Shown here piece after piece: positions 46,128 through 55,626 of a DNA stretch of 64,000 nt. The notes beneath the pieces were generated by a model. It did no database searches, was not told where the DNA came from, and worked only from the letters and a program-made list of their open reading frames with translations. Source of the DNA: Ignisphaera sp. (lineage in GTDB: Archaea > Thermoproteota > Thermoprotei_A > Sulfolobales > Ignisphaeraceae); contig JAWBKZ010000006.1 of NCBI GenBank assembly GCA_038831005.1, positions 24,875 through 88,874 of the forward strand, given 5' to 3'. Within the stretch, counting starts at the first letter, position 1. Each line of letters begins with the position of its first letter. The position numbers were made by a program, and so were the translations under genes.

Positions 46128-47879
46128 CTATTCATGTGTTAGAATAATTATTACACCTTTCTTTTTGATAGCATCGATACGACCAAAACCTATCCTAACC
46201 ATCTGAACTATATCATTTAAAATGAATTCTAGTAATGAACTTTCACCTAAACATCTCATTATGTCTAGATTCATGCCTCTTACCGAAATAATACGCACAT
46301 TGATGTTATGGTCTGCTGAAACCCATTGAACAATGTTCGCTCCCAATTTTTTAGCTTCCTCAATGTCACCGCCTATGTACTCAGCGATAATAGCATCGTT
46401 CTCTTTTCTTAAGAATTTTATGTTCGCAAACTCCATGAGCCTTAAATAACCGTTCCTAATAAATACCTCAGCATCTTTGGAAGAGATATACACGATAGAA
46501 GATTTAATGATATACTCTCTCTGACCTAGATTTGTAGATGGATGATAAGGAATTTTTATCGATAGGGGTACTGGTAAGTTATTTATGTGTACTTTAACTG
46601 GATCACATACCACAAAAACTCTTTTTGTTTTTGGATCCAACAACCTCCTGTTCAGGGCTGCGATATTCTTCCAGCTTATTTTAGCGTCGCTACCTTTAAT
46701 CCCTAGATCTAGAATTATCTGTCTTATTGTCTCGGCTATAACACCTCTTCTTCTAAAAGCTGCAATTGTACCGAATCTAACGTCATCAAAACCCATGAAC
46801 TTGTCTGGGTTCAACTTGAGTTGTGTCTTTATCCAAGACTTGCTAAGAACTAGCTCTTCGAGACCTACTCTCCCAAGGTTAATGACTTCGGGGTAGTGCC
46901 AATTAAAGTAGTTGTATATATACATTTGCTTAACAGTATTTAGTGCATGTTCTCTTCCTCGCAATATGTGACTTATATTCATCAAATGATCGTCTATGGC
47001 TGCTGCAAAGTTATAAGTAGGCCATAAAACATATTTATCGCCTGTGATTGGATGAGGATACCTGGAGGTATCTATGATTCTGAAGATAACCCAATCTCTA
47101 ACAGCTGGATCAGGATGAGTTAAATCTGTCTTGATTCTAACTACAGCCTCACCTTCTTCGTATTCTCTTGCAAATATCTTATCAAGTTTCTCCATATTTG
47201 TTGAAGGATCCGCATCTCTATGAGGACATGGGATCCCTTTATTTCTCAATTCTTTAAATATTTCTGGATTACATGTATCGATGTAAGCATAGCCTCTTTC
47301 TATAAGCTTCCTTAGATACTCATAGTATACATCCATTCTAAGGCTCTGTATATATTCTTCATCCCATAAAACTCCTAGCCACACAAGATCTTCGCGAATG
47401 ATTTCGTAAGCTTCAGGCATGGGCTTTTTTGTCCTTGGATCAGTATCCTCAAATCTAAGGATAAAATTACCTTTATATATTGTTGCATAAGTATGGCTAA
47501 GTATAGCTGCTCTAGCGTTTCCAAGGTGTATAGGGAAATCAGGATTAGGAGCAAACCTAGTTCTAACGTTTTTCCATTTATCGACGTTTGGAAGTGGTGG
47601 AAGAATTTTTGTTTCCACCTTGTGTTCAGATTCTAGTGAGACATTTAATTCATCAATAAGTTTCCTAAATTCATCATTGTTTAAGCTATTTACATAATGA
47701 ACAACATCTCTAACTATAGCAATAACTTCTTTTGCATACTGTCGAACTTCTTTGAATTCGCCTAAAATTTTGTTGACGATAGGTTCTGGTTTAGCTTGAC
47801 CATACTTAAACCTATTTGCAAGAGCATGTTTTAGCGCTATCTGTTTTATCTGATCTTTAATGACATCTAGTAAGCTCAT
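46128..47879 (-). CDS. gltX: Glutamyl-tRNA synthetase (archaeal type)
   Basis: A non-discriminating GluRS that loads Glu on tRNA-Glu and tRNA-Gln. The class I motifs are FAPNPDFPIHLGNARAA (HIGH variant) and LVLSKSWIK (KMSKS variant); the N-terminal ~95 residues are the archaeal extension. The chosen start is ATG 47879 (583 aa), after GAGGG; upstream TTG 47900 is also in frame. The gene overlaps the upstream gene by 23 nt. GatE at the window start is the enzyme that would amidate its tRNA-Gln product. Confidence 0.95.
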   Translation of the reverse strand: MSLLDVIKDQIKQIALKHALANRFKYGQAKPEPIVNKILGEFKEVRQYAKEVIAIVRDVVHYVNSLNNDEFRKLIDELNVSLESEHKVETKILPPLPNVDKWKNVRTRFAPNPDFPIHLGNARAAILSHTYATIYKGNFILRFEDTDPRTKKPMPEAYEIIREDLVWLGVLWDEEYIQSLRMDVYYEYLRKLIERGYAYIDTCNPEIFKELRNKGIPCPHRDADPSTNMEKLDKIFAREYEEGEAVVRIKTDLTHPDPAVRDWVIFRIIDTSRYPHPITGDKYVLWPTYNFAAAIDDHLMNISHILRGREHALNTVKQMYIYNYFNWHYPEVINLGRVGLEELVLSKSWIKTQLKLNPDKFMGFDDVRFGTIAAFRRRGVIAETIRQIILDLGIKGSDAKISWKNIAALNRRLLDPKTKRVFVVCDPVKVHINNLPVPLSIKIPYHPSTNLGQREYIIKSSIVYISSKDAEVFIRNGYLRLMEFANIKFLRKENDAIIAEYIGGDIEEAKKLGANIVQWVSADHNINVRIISVRGMNLDIMRCLGESSLLEFILNDIVQMVRIGFGRIDAIKKKGVIIILTHE

Positions 47880-48417
47880 GGGTTTTACCCTCTTCAGCAA
47901 TAATTATGTAGATAGTTTGTTCTTTATCTAAAAAAGCTTCACCAACGTATATCACTACACCATCTATATCACTTTTAATGCTTCTTACTTCATACTTCTT
48001 GGTGACTGTGTAACACAACTTCGAGTTTCTTGAAATATTACTACCTATATCCACCAAAGGATGTACACGTTTTCCACTAATTTCAATAATCTCTATATGT
48101 GTATTTTTTGGTACATGTAGAACTTTATTGTGTTTGGGAATAAGCATAGCCATATCACAAACTATTCTCTTCTCATCAAAATCTATTACGGAACCCATTA
48201 CCTTTTCATATACGATTTCAATGTATTTCTCATAGTTATCATATTGATTATTGCAGAAGAAGGACAAGTCTTCACTTACGTAAATGTATTTATCTTCATT
48301 TATATATGTATCAAGATCTAGTGTACCATAAGCTCTATAGTTATATTCATTGAGTTTCTTGATTGTGTTTTCTATAGAAGATAGGCATAGTTTATTTACA
48401 TATATTGAAGGATACAA
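47857..48417 (-). CDS. Hypothetical protein, probable DUF2118
   Basis: A 186-residue protein whose C-terminal half looks like a biotinyl/lipoyl-type barrel (GKRVHPLVDIGSNISRNSKL, then YEVRSIKSDIDGVVIYVGE), as I recall for the archaeal DUF2118 family. No biotinyl-lysine motif is present. Start TTG 48417. It lies between the prenyl synthase and gltX and overlaps gltX by 23 nt. Function unknown. Confidence 0.6.
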   Translation of the reverse strand: MYPSIYVNKLCLSSIENTIKKLNEYNYRAYGTLDLDTYINEDKYIYVSEDLSFFCNNQYDNYEKYIEIVYEKVMGSVIDFDEKRIVCDMAMLIPKHNKVLHVPKNTHIEIIEISGKRVHPLVDIGSNISRNSKLCYTVTKKYEVRSIKSDIDGVVIYVGEAFLDKEQTIYIIIAEEGKTHELTRCH

Positions 48418-48424
48418 ATACTGT

Positions 48425-49420
48425 TCAGTAATTCCTTCTCACCATAAATCTTACAACGTCTTTCATCATTAGCAATGCTTCACTATCAACAGAATTCAAT
48501 AACTCAACTAAGGCTATAGTTTTTTCTGCATATTCATCTGCAATAGCTTCTGCATGCTCTAGGGCTCCCAAGTTCTTTATAAGTTCAGCAACTTCTGCTA
48601 GCTCTTCATGGGTAGCAGCTCTATTGCCGATAACGAATTTCATTTTGTTTCGATATTTTTCATCAGCTCTATTCAATGCGTATATTACTAGTATCGTCAT
48701 TTTACCTTCTCTTAGATCACTGTACACAGGTTTACCAAGCGTTCTTTCATCACCTATAAGTCCTAAAACATCGTCTCTTATTTGGAAAGCTATTCCAGCC
48801 ATGATCATGATGTTCCACAACTTGGATATAACATCGTCTGAACCACCAGCGAGAGCAGCTCCTATAGCTGCTGATGCAGCAAATAGTGTGGCTGTCTTCT
48901 TTTTAACCATGTTTATGTAGTCACTTTCACTTACTGTAGAACGTGAAGGAAGAAGCATATCAAGTGCTTGACCTTCTGCTACAGTTATTGCTGCCTCTGT
49001 TAAATACTCTATAGCTTTTGAAACCCGGTCACTTGATGTACCATAACTTAATGCCTGCAACAAACATTTATATGCATAAGCGTATAGGGTATCTCCTGCT
49101 ACTATAGCCATATCGATTCCCCATAATCTGTGAACTGTCGGTACTCCTCGTCTAAGCTCATCCTTATCAATTATATCATCATGTACTAAAGTGAATGTGT
49201 GTAGAACCTCTACAGCAGCTGCTCCAGGTATTGCTGTTTCTTCATTTCCACCAACAATTCTGCTAGCTAAAATAGTTATCAATGGACGCAGTCTTTTACC
49301 ACCAGCCTTTATATAGTGTAGAGAAGCTTCATAAAGTTCTGCGGGCTCTCCACTAATAATGCTGTATATGAATTGATCAACTTTATATGATACTATCGTA
49401 GCATAATCTAGGAAACTCAT
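48425..49420 (-). CDS. Polyprenyl (farnesyl/geranylgeranyl) diphosphate synthase
   Basis: Makes the C15-C20 prenyl diphosphate for archaeal ether lipids. The first Asp-rich motif is DDIID (81-85), the second FQIRDDVLG, and GGKRLRP binds substrate. The residues before DDIID (TFTLVH) control chain length, but I cannot tell C20 from C15. ATG 49420 is chosen; GTG 49429 is the alternative. It is the last of three linked isoprenoid genes. Confidence 0.93.
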   Translation of the reverse strand: MSFLDYATIVSYKVDQFIYSIISGEPAELYEASLHYIKAGGKRLRPLITILASRIVGGNEETAIPGAAAVEVLHTFTLVHDDIIDKDELRRGVPTVHRLWGIDMAIVAGDTLYAYAYKCLLQALSYGTSSDRVSKAIEYLTEAAITVAEGQALDMLLPSRSTVSESDYINMVKKKTATLFAASAAIGAALAGGSDDVISKLWNIMIMAGIAFQIRDDVLGLIGDERTLGKPVYSDLREGKMTILVIYALNRADEKYRNKMKFVIGNRAATHEELAEVAELIKNLGALEHAEAIADEYAEKTIALVELLNSVDSEALLMMKDVVRFMVRRNY

Positions 49421-49437
49421 TTCGATCACAAAATATC

Positions 49438-50520
49438 CTATGTTAAGCAAGATATATAAGCATACTTATTCCGTAACTTGAGTCTACGTGCACATATCCA
49501 GGTGGCTAGCTTTCCTATTATAACTATTCTTGCATTCTTTAATTCCTGTATATTTTTTGATCCTGTTAACATCATGGATACTTTAAGTTGGGTTAAAATA
49601 GATTGTACATAATCATCAACAGTGTTTTTAATGATATGAGCTAAAAAAGGTTGTGCAATACCAACGATATCGCTTCCCAATGATATAGCTTTAGCTATAT
49701 CGAGGCCGTCCCTAATACCACCACTACCAATAACAGTAACGCTATCTATTGACGAAACCTCAGCTATAGATATTGCGGTAGGAATACCCCAATACCTGAA
49801 TATATTAAGGATATCTACTAATTTCTTGTCTTTAATCCTGCTTAGCTCTATGGAAACCCAATTAGTTCCACCAGCACCTGCAACATCTATTATCTTTACA
49901 CCCATCATTTTGAGAAGTTCAGCACATTCTCTACTTATACCAGTTCCAACTTCTTTCACTATTACTGGAATGCTAAGCCATTCAATAATCTTTTCCAACG
50001 CTTTAATCAATCCCTTAAAATCTCTATCTCCTTCTGGTTGAACGATTTCCTGAAGTATATTGAGGTGAACAGCTAGAGCATCAGCCTCTATAGCCTCTAT
50101 AATTCTTTCAATGTCTTGTTTACCGAGTTTTGTAAGCTGGGCAATACCTATATTAGCTATCACCGGTACACTAGGTGCTTCTTCGCGAACAACTCTGTAC
50201 GTGTATGTGGTATCAGGATTAACAATCATAGCTCTTTGGCTACCTACACCTATAGCAAATCTATACTTTTCAGCTGTTGAAGCAAGCCTCTTATTTATAT
50301 CATAAGACGTGGCTGTACCGCCAGTCATAGCCGAAATAATTATTGGTGCTCCAAGCCTATAGCCCAGGAATACTGTTTCAAGTGATACTTCATCATATGA
50401 TACTTCAACAAGAGGCTGATGTACTAAAATAACATCTTCGAAATGTGTAGGTAGAGGTCCTTGATTTTCGGATCTGAGTGCTTGAATTATATGCTCTTCT
50501 TTTCTATTACTTATATCCAC
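49438..50520 (-). CDS. fni: Type 2 isopentenyl-diphosphate isomerase (FMN-dependent)
   Basis: Converts IPP to DMAPP using reduced FMN. Signatures are ISAMTGGT near residue 63, GVGSQRAM near 91, VKEVGTGI and the C-terminal FMN/phosphate loop GSGGIRDGLDIAKA. Start GTG 50520; the codon overlaps the preceding kinase stop by one base (TAGTG), so translation is coupled. Length of 360 is normal. Confidence 0.95.
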   Translation of the reverse strand: MDISNRKEEHIIQALRSENQGPLPTHFEDVILVHQPLVEVSYDEVSLETVFLGYRLGAPIIISAMTGGTATSYDINKRLASTAEKYRFAIGVGSQRAMIVNPDTTYTYRVVREEAPSVPVIANIGIAQLTKLGKQDIERIIEAIEADALAVHLNILQEIVQPEGDRDFKGLIKALEKIIEWLSIPVIVKEVGTGISRECAELLKMMGVKIIDVAGAGGTNWVSIELSRIKDKKLVDILNIFRYWGIPTAISIAEVSSIDSVTVIGSGGIRDGLDIAKAISLGSDIVGIAQPFLAHIIKNTVDDYVQSILTQLKVSMMLTGSKNIQELKNARIVIIGKLATWICARRLKLRNKYAYISCLT

Positions 50521-51287
50521 TAAATAACCACCTTAGTCCCCTCAATATCGTAACCACATATAGCTTTATAGACGGACCATTCTCTAAATCCATTAAATAT
50601 TAGAACCTCTTTAATTCCTTCATCAAGATATTTCAGCCCTAGAGACAGTTTTGTCTTCATACCACCAGTTACATCGAATCCTCTGGTTTTCCCAAAGTCT
50701 ACAGTTCTTAAGTCACTCAATTTTATAATTCTAATCATCTTTGCATCGGGATTAGCGGGATCTTTATCGTAAACACCATCAACTGTTGTTGCAAACAGTA
50801 TTCTCGATGGTTTTAACTGTCTACCTAGATACCAGGATATCTCATCTCCAGACACTATAACTGCTCCACTTTCTTTAAGTACTATATCGCCATAGAGTAG
50901 TGGGACTGAGTTTAAATTTAACGCATATACTATAGGCTTTAGATGGATATGAATCTCACTATCTTCAATCGTTGTTAATGCATGCGTATCAAATGGTATA
51001 ACGGGGATCCCGAAGAAAGATAACGAATCCGTTATAATCATGTTCAATTCCCTCATAAACAATACAATTTGGTTAATAGCATTACAGCTATGTGGTACAT
51101 CGTGTTGCTCTACAACATAGTGACCAAAACTTCCTCCACCATGTATGATGATTATACGTGAGGTACATTTTCGATAGGCATGAGCTATCTCTTTTGATAT
51201 TCTATTCAATACATTGTGACGTAGAGAAAAAGGTTTAGATTTATCGGTTAGAAGCGCACCCCCAAGCTTAATAATGATTGTTTCCAG
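50520..51287 (-). CDS. Isopentenyl phosphate kinase (probable CUG start)
   Basis: Phosphorylates isopentenyl phosphate to IPP in the archaeal mevalonate pathway. GGGSFGH (with the catalytic His56 in the extended numbering) and GDEISWYLG identify the family. TTG 51209 would omit the essential first strand. Twenty-six codons upstream the frame reads LETIIIKLGGALLTDK, the conserved nucleotide-binding start; it opens with CTG 51287-51285, 7 nt after GGTG, and no ATG/GTG/TTG lies upstream in frame near it. I therefore take CTG as the start (255 aa). Confidence 0.88.
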   Translation of the reverse strand: METIIIKLGGALLTDKSKPFSLRHNVLNRISKEIAHAYRKCTSRIIIIHGGGSFGHYVVEQHDVPHSCNAINQIVLFMRELNMIITDSLSFFGIPVIPFDTHALTTIEDSEIHIHLKPIVYALNLNSVPLLYGDIVLKESGAVIVSGDEISWYLGRQLKPSRILFATTVDGVYDKDPANPDAKMIRIIKLSDLRTVDFGKTRGFDVTGGMKTKLSLGLKYLDEGIKEVLIFNGFREWSVYKAICGYDIEGTKVVI

Positions 51288-51291
51288 ATAT

Positions 51292-52146
51292 CTACACCTC
51301 TCTTTCTAGATACTTTAACCTCAGTTTGTAGATCTTTATGGTAGATATATCTGCTACAGGTTTAACAAAGATATTAAATAGATTGATAGTTGCATTCCCT
51401 TCAATATTCTCTAAAGCAGTCCTAACTTCTATGTCGTAGAGTAGTTTAAGGTATTTTTCAATTGATTTAGAAACATAGTTGAAAGAATTCAGATCTTGGA
51501 CCATTTTCGAAACTACATGTGTAACGAACTTAAGCATATAGGTTGTGGTAACATTATCGTATGGATTCTCTAACTCTAGACATAGATCTCTATGGCATTT
51601 ATTTTCATATATGAACTCAAGGTCTATATCCACAGGTTCAAAGTTTATCACATCATATACATCTCTGCACACACATGTTGCTTTATTCATATATGCACAG
51701 CGTAGAGAATATAAATATGCGTTCTCTATATCTATAGACCAGAATTTTCTATCTAATGCTGCAAAAATATGTTGGTAATCCTTGTACTCAAGTTTTCTAG
51801 TCTTAAATGTATTGAGAAGTAATTCTGTAGTTCCAATAACAAATAGCACTATATCTGGAACCTTAAAAGGACATTCTATAGATATTTCTCCATTCATACA
51901 CATATCTAGTAATTCGCTTAATATCATATTCATATATTCATTTATATAGTTGGTTACACTACCTTGATGTACCTTCTCGCCATTATCTAGAGCTTTTATA
52001 GAGCATCGTACAAATCTGTAGGAAGCCCTCATTATGCATTCATGATTAATTATAGTTGAGACATAAGTGTTTCTGCAGCCTTTGATAGGTATACCTATTA
52101 ATGGAACTACTGTACGAACTCTACGAACAAAAGATGCTCTGTTCAT
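51292..52146 (-). CDS. Hypothetical protein between rps2 and isopentenyl phosphate kinase
   Basis: A 284-residue, Cys-rich, helical protein I do not recognise. It contains a run of cysteines (CAYMNKATCVC, CHRDLC) that may bind metal and no membrane segment or signal peptide. In many archaea this slot is occupied by MEMO and mevalonate kinase; neither signature (no GHMP-kinase glycine-rich loop) is present. It ends 4 nt before the inferred CTG of the kinase, so it is probably in the isoprenoid operon. Start ATG 52146 may be too long or short. Confidence 0.55.
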   Translation of the reverse strand: MNRASFVRRVRTVVPLIGIPIKGCRNTYVSTIINHECIMRASYRFVRCSIKALDNGEKVHQGSVTNYINEYMNMILSELLDMCMNGEISIECPFKVPDIVLFVIGTTELLLNTFKTRKLEYKDYQHIFAALDRKFWSIDIENAYLYSLRCAYMNKATCVCRDVYDVINFEPVDIDLEFIYENKCHRDLCLELENPYDNVTTTYMLKFVTHVVSKMVQDLNSFNYVSKSIEKYLKLLYDIEVRTALENIEGNATINLFNIFVKPVADISTIKIYKLRLKYLEREV

Positions 52147-52184
52147 AACAACACAGTTGTGATATGTAATCTCATTAAGTGTAA

Positions 52185-52808
52185 CTATGTTGTGGTTTCA
52201 AATTGTTCAACTGATATAGGTAACGTATCTGTAGCACCAATTTCTCCTCTTTCTCTAAGGATCTGTCTCGTTAATGTCCAGTAGAGTAATGCTAGAGATT
52301 TTCTTCCTTTATTGTTACCCGGTATAGCTAGTTCTATTCCTGACAACTTATTGTCAGTACTTACAAAAGCAATGATAGGTATGCCCACACTCATGGCTTC
52401 TTCAAGAGGTTGCTGATCAACTCTAGGATCTGTTAAAATTATAACATCTGGTTCATAGAACCATTCGAGTCTGGGATTGGTAAGTGTTCCAGGTATGAAT
52501 CTTCCTACCACAGCTTTAGCTCCAACTATTTCGGCAAATTTTACTACTGGCTGTTTCCCGTACTGCCTAGTGGATACAGCCATGATTTTTCCACGTTCGT
52601 ATCTACTAAGAAATTTCCCTGCAATTTGCAATCTCTCGTCAGTTTTCCTTATATCGAGTATGTAGAGACCATCGGGTCTAACTCTAAATACAAACTTCTC
52701 CATATGTTTAGTACATGTGTGCGTGCCTATGTGTACTCCTGCTTGAAGATATTGTTCGAGGGGCACAAGAAGTTCTTGCTGACTAAATGTCTTCTGTTCT
52801 TCGCTCAT
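52185..52808 (-). CDS. rps2: Ribosomal protein S2
   Basis: A 207-residue small-subunit protein. Signatures are [31 protein letters not shown] and [21 protein letters not shown]. It follows rpo10 in the conserved archaeal operon. Enolase and Rpo6 (RpoK), which often lie between the two, are absent here. Confidence 0.96.
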   Translation of the reverse strand: MSEEQKTFSQQELLVPLEQYLQAGVHIGTHTCTKHMEKFVFRVRPDGLYILDIRKTDERLQIAGKFLSRYERGKIMAVSTRQYGKQPVVKFAEIVGAKAVVGRFIPGTLTNPRLEWFYEPDVIILTDPRVDQQPLEEAMSVGIPIIAFVSTDNKLSGIELAIPGNNKGRKSLALLYWTLTRQILRERGEIGATDTLPISVEQFETTT

Positions 52809-52817
52809 CTATATCAC

Positions 52818-53018
52818 CTACTTTATGTTACCATACTTTATTACATCCTTAAATAAATCTACATGAGATAAGAACATACGTCTACAGCAATACCTCTTTA
52901 TACCTAGATCATCTAGAACCTTTTTAGGATCATCACCTCTGGCTACACGTCTACTATATTCTTCCCACTTAGTGGCTATCAGATAACCGCACGTAAAACA
53001 TCTTACAGGTATTATCAT
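52818..53018 (-). CDS. rpo10: RNA polymerase subunit Rpo10 (RpoN)
   Basis: A 66-residue zinc-bundle subunit at the assembly platform of RNA polymerase. The motifs are [11 protein letters not shown] at the N-terminus (CxxC) and [14 protein letters not shown], the paired-cysteine signature unique to this family. It lies between S9 and S2. Confidence 0.96.
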   Translation of the reverse strand: MIIPVRCFTCGYLIATKWEEYSRRVARGDDPKKVLDDLGIKRYCCRRMFLSHVDLFKDVIKYGNIK

Positions 53019-53024
53019 ATTAGG

Positions 53025-53486
53025 TCACCTATATGATTTTTGTCTAAATCTCCTAGCACTATATCTCATCCACTTCTCTGGTTCTGTTCTCCTTGGGTCA
53101 CCAGCGATCATAGTCCTATCGTACTCTTTGAATAGCTCTAACAAGGATGGTATCCCGAAAAACGCTGTAAGTCCTCTTGCTACAGCTATTCTAACAGCAT
53201 AGGCCTGCGACATGACACCTCCTCCTTCAACATGTACATCAATATCCACACTGTTTCTAAGTTCTGGAGATAGAAGTATGTATGGTTCCATCATCTTTAG
53301 TCGTGCCAACTCTATAGACCAAATTTCTACAGGTATGCTGTTAACTCTGTATCTACCTATACCAGGCTTTATTACTGCTCTAGCTATAGATGTCTTTCTC
53401 TTTCCAATGCTAATGACTATCTTTTTACCTGCTATAATCTGAGGATAAGCACCAATGACTGTAGTTGTTGAGCCTTCATTATTCAT
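53025..53486 (-). CDS. rps9: Ribosomal protein S9
   Basis: A 153-residue protein with SIGKRKTSIARAVIKPGIGRYRVN and the C-terminal RTEPEKWMRYSARRFRQKSYR, whose tail reaches the P-site tRNA. It lies 3 nt downstream of L13. Confidence 0.97.
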   Translation of the reverse strand: MNNEGSTTTVIGAYPQIIAGKKIVISIGKRKTSIARAVIKPGIGRYRVNSIPVEIWSIELARLKMMEPYILLSPELRNSVDIDVHVEGGGVMSQAYAVRIAVARGLTAFFGIPSLLELFKEYDRTMIAGDPRRTEPEKWMRYSARRFRQKSYR

Positions 53487-53489
53487 ATC

Positions 53490-53990
53490 TTATCGCCTTG
53501 TTCTCCATCCAAGTTCTTTAGCTATTTCAGCTACAGTAACGATATTTCTTCTACCTAAAAACGAGGCATCTGTATCTAATATCTTTATCTTGTCTCTGTT
53601 CTTCATATCTTCCGGTACACCTATATAACATTTAACTCTCTTGAGGGATTGCAAACCTAGCCAGTTGTGTTTGGGAAGCATATTCTTCACAGCCTTCTTG
53701 AATATTGCTGTAGGTGTTCTAGGTCTCTTCATGGTATGTCTATATGGATTTTTATGTGTTCTAACATTAAGAAGAAGTTTATAGCTGCTAATAACCATAG
53801 ATCTCTTCCCAGTAATTACACATTTCTCGACGTTAACCACATGTACTGAAAAACCGAGTTTAGCTAGCTTTGCTACTAGAGAAGCAAGTCTGCCAAGTAT
53901 AGAATTTTCTGCATCAATAACAATTTCACGTAAATTTCTTGAAATCAGATAGGTTTTGAGATCTTTAGATCTAATTATGTTGACGCTCAT
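53490..53990 (-). CDS. rpl13: Ribosomal protein L13
   Basis: A 166-residue large-subunit protein. Key segments are VIDAENSILGRLASLVAKLAK, RGP-like RTHKNPYRHTMKRPRTPT and MLPKHNWLG. It overlaps L18e by 4 nt. Confidence 0.96.
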   Translation of the reverse strand: MSVNIIRSKDLKTYLISRNLREIVIDAENSILGRLASLVAKLAKLGFSVHVVNVEKCVITGKRSMVISSYKLLLNVRTHKNPYRHTMKRPRTPTAIFKKAVKNMLPKHNWLGLQSLKRVKCYIGVPEDMKNRDKIKILDTDASFLGRRNIVTVAEIAKELGWRTRR

Positions 53991-54349
53991 TTTATCACCT
54001 TTACTCTACTACCTTTAGGATTTTCATTCAAAAACTCTAGAATATGTATAGCTCTACCACCCATGGATTTTATTTTTGCTATAGCTTGTTGTGAAAACGA
54101 TATAGCTACCACAGTAACCCTATGGTTTAAGCTTCCGGTTCCCAGTACTTTACCCGGCACTACAACTACATCTTCATTGCTGGTGTACCTATTTATCTTA
54201 GATAAGTTTACAACCACTCTTTTTCTTGATGGTTTCCCAAGGAGTTCAGCTACGTATCTCCATATCCTTGCGTTATACAGTTTTGAGTATTTCCTCAAAA
54301 TCCTGATGGTTTTTCTGGTGACATAATTTGTAGGACCTGTCTTCTTCAT
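53987..54349 (-). CDS. rpl18e: Ribosomal protein L18e
   Basis: A 120-residue archaeal/eukaryotic protein with RKRVVVNLSKINRYT, VVVPGKVLGTGSLNHRVTV and GGRAIHILEFLNENPKGS. It overlaps both neighbouring genes by 4 nt, indicating coupled translation. Confidence 0.95.
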   Translation of the reverse strand: MKKTGPTNYVTRKTIRILRKYSKLYNARIWRYVAELLGKPSRKRVVVNLSKINRYTSNEDVVVVPGKVLGTGSLNHRVTVVAISFSQQAIAKIKSMGGRAIHILEFLNENPKGSRVKVIK

Positions 54350-55203
54350 GTCTGTGCACCATGTTTAATGCTTTTCACGAATCTTTCTAATTCATTTAAT
54401 TCGTTTAAAAGAATATATACAGATTCTATAATTATAGACTCTGGTCTCATAGAGCCCGAACTCTCTATTCTCAATACATAGTTGTTATCGACGCGAGATA
54501 TCGTTATAGCTTTAATAGGACAGTTTTGTAAACACTGTTTACAAAGTATACAATTGTATGTGTTAATAACCTTGATCTTATCCTTATCCATTTCAAAGAC
54601 GTTTTTTGGACATAATTCAATACATTTTCGACATAAGTTACACAATTCTTTTTCTATCTTTATATCTGCAACATATCTTGTTACGGCAATAGTAGCAGGA
54701 CTCCATTTAGCATGTTCAAGTCCTCTACCTACTCTAGCTCTAAGCTCTAGGGAAATCCTTTGCCCAGGTGCTAGGATGACTATGGGTATATTGTTATAGA
54801 CAGGTTTTATTAGAGGATCTTCACTTCTTATATCTCCTGAATATACTGTAGTTTCACTTTCTTTTGCTTCAGCTTCGAGAACCATATGAATGTAACACGT
54901 TTCACATTCTTTTTCAATAGCTTTCTCTTTGGGCGAGGATGAACATTTCTCGCATACTTCTGGATCTATTTCTCGTATCCTGTCTTTTACTTCTTCTACG
55001 GTTAACGGTATCATGGCTAGTCGATGAGCTAGAATTTCATCATACATGGATGATGTATTAACAACAACCATAATTTCATCTATAGCATATGTAGGTACTT
55101 TGGCTAAAGAGTATCTTCTAATAGCATTAAGAAAAGGGAGAGGGGCATCCTTTACGGCTATCTCTAGTGCTTCATTACTAATCTCTAGCAGAGTCATTTC
55201 CAT
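54346..55203 (-). CDS. rpo3: RNA polymerase subunit Rpo3 (RpoD) with two Fe-S motifs
   Basis: The alpha-like platform subunit. A ferredoxin-like insert has two complete clusters: Cys188, 191, 194, 198 (CNLCRKCIELCPK) and Cys218, 221, 224, 228 (CILCKQCLQNCPI), so two 4Fe-4S clusters may be bound. A further four cysteines at 84, 87, 100 and 103 form a probable zinc site. Dimerisation regions (PFLNAIRR near 25 and the C-terminus) are intact. It overlaps L18e by 4 nt and follows S11. Confidence 0.95.
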   Translation of the reverse strand: MEMTLLEISNEALEIAVKDAPLPFLNAIRRYSLAKVPTYAIDEIMVVVNTSSMYDEILAHRLAMIPLTVEEVKDRIREIDPEVCEKCSSSPKEKAIEKECETCYIHMVLEAEAKESETTVYSGDIRSEDPLIKPVYNNIPIVILAPGQRISLELRARVGRGLEHAKWSPATIAVTRYVADIKIEKELCNLCRKCIELCPKNVFEMDKDKIKVINTYNCILCKQCLQNCPIKAITISRVDNNYVLRIESSGSMRPESIIIESVYILLNELNELERFVKSIKHGAQT

Positions 55204-55209
55204 AACGTA

Positions 55210-55611
55210 TTACACCCTTCTACCACGTCTTCCTCCAGGTCTTCTAGTTGTATCATGAGGTATTGGTGTTACATCTTCTATTCTTCCAACAATAAATCCA
55301 GCTCTAGCCAAGGCTCTAATTGCTGCTTGAGCTCCAGGTCCAGGGATCTTAGGTCCGTGTCCTCCTGGAGCTCTAACCTTAATGTGAATGGCTGTAACAC
55401 CTTTCTCTATGGCTTCTTGTGCAACCCTATAGGCCACCATCATAGCTGCGTAGGGACTGGGTTTTTCTCTGTCTGCTCTAACAACCATTCCTCCAGAACC
55501 TTTAGCTACAGTTTCGGCACCACTAACATCTGTTACGTGTATAATGGTATTGTTGAATGATGCATATATATGTGCTATACCCCACCTAAGTTCTCTCTCG
55601 GTATAAGACAT
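55210..55611 (-). CDS. rps11: Ribosomal protein S11
   Basis: A 133-residue protein with [46 protein letters not shown] and the basic C-terminal [11 protein letters not shown]. It lies between S4 and rpo3 in the operon. Confidence 0.97.
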   Translation of the reverse strand: MSYTERELRWGIAHIYASFNNTIIHVTDVSGAETVAKGSGGMVVRADREKPSPYAAMMVAYRVAQEAIEKGVTAIHIKVRAPGGHGPKIPGPGAQAAIRALARAGFIVGRIEDVTPIPHDTTRRPGGRRGRRV

Positions 55612-55626
55612 AGATTATACACCTTA

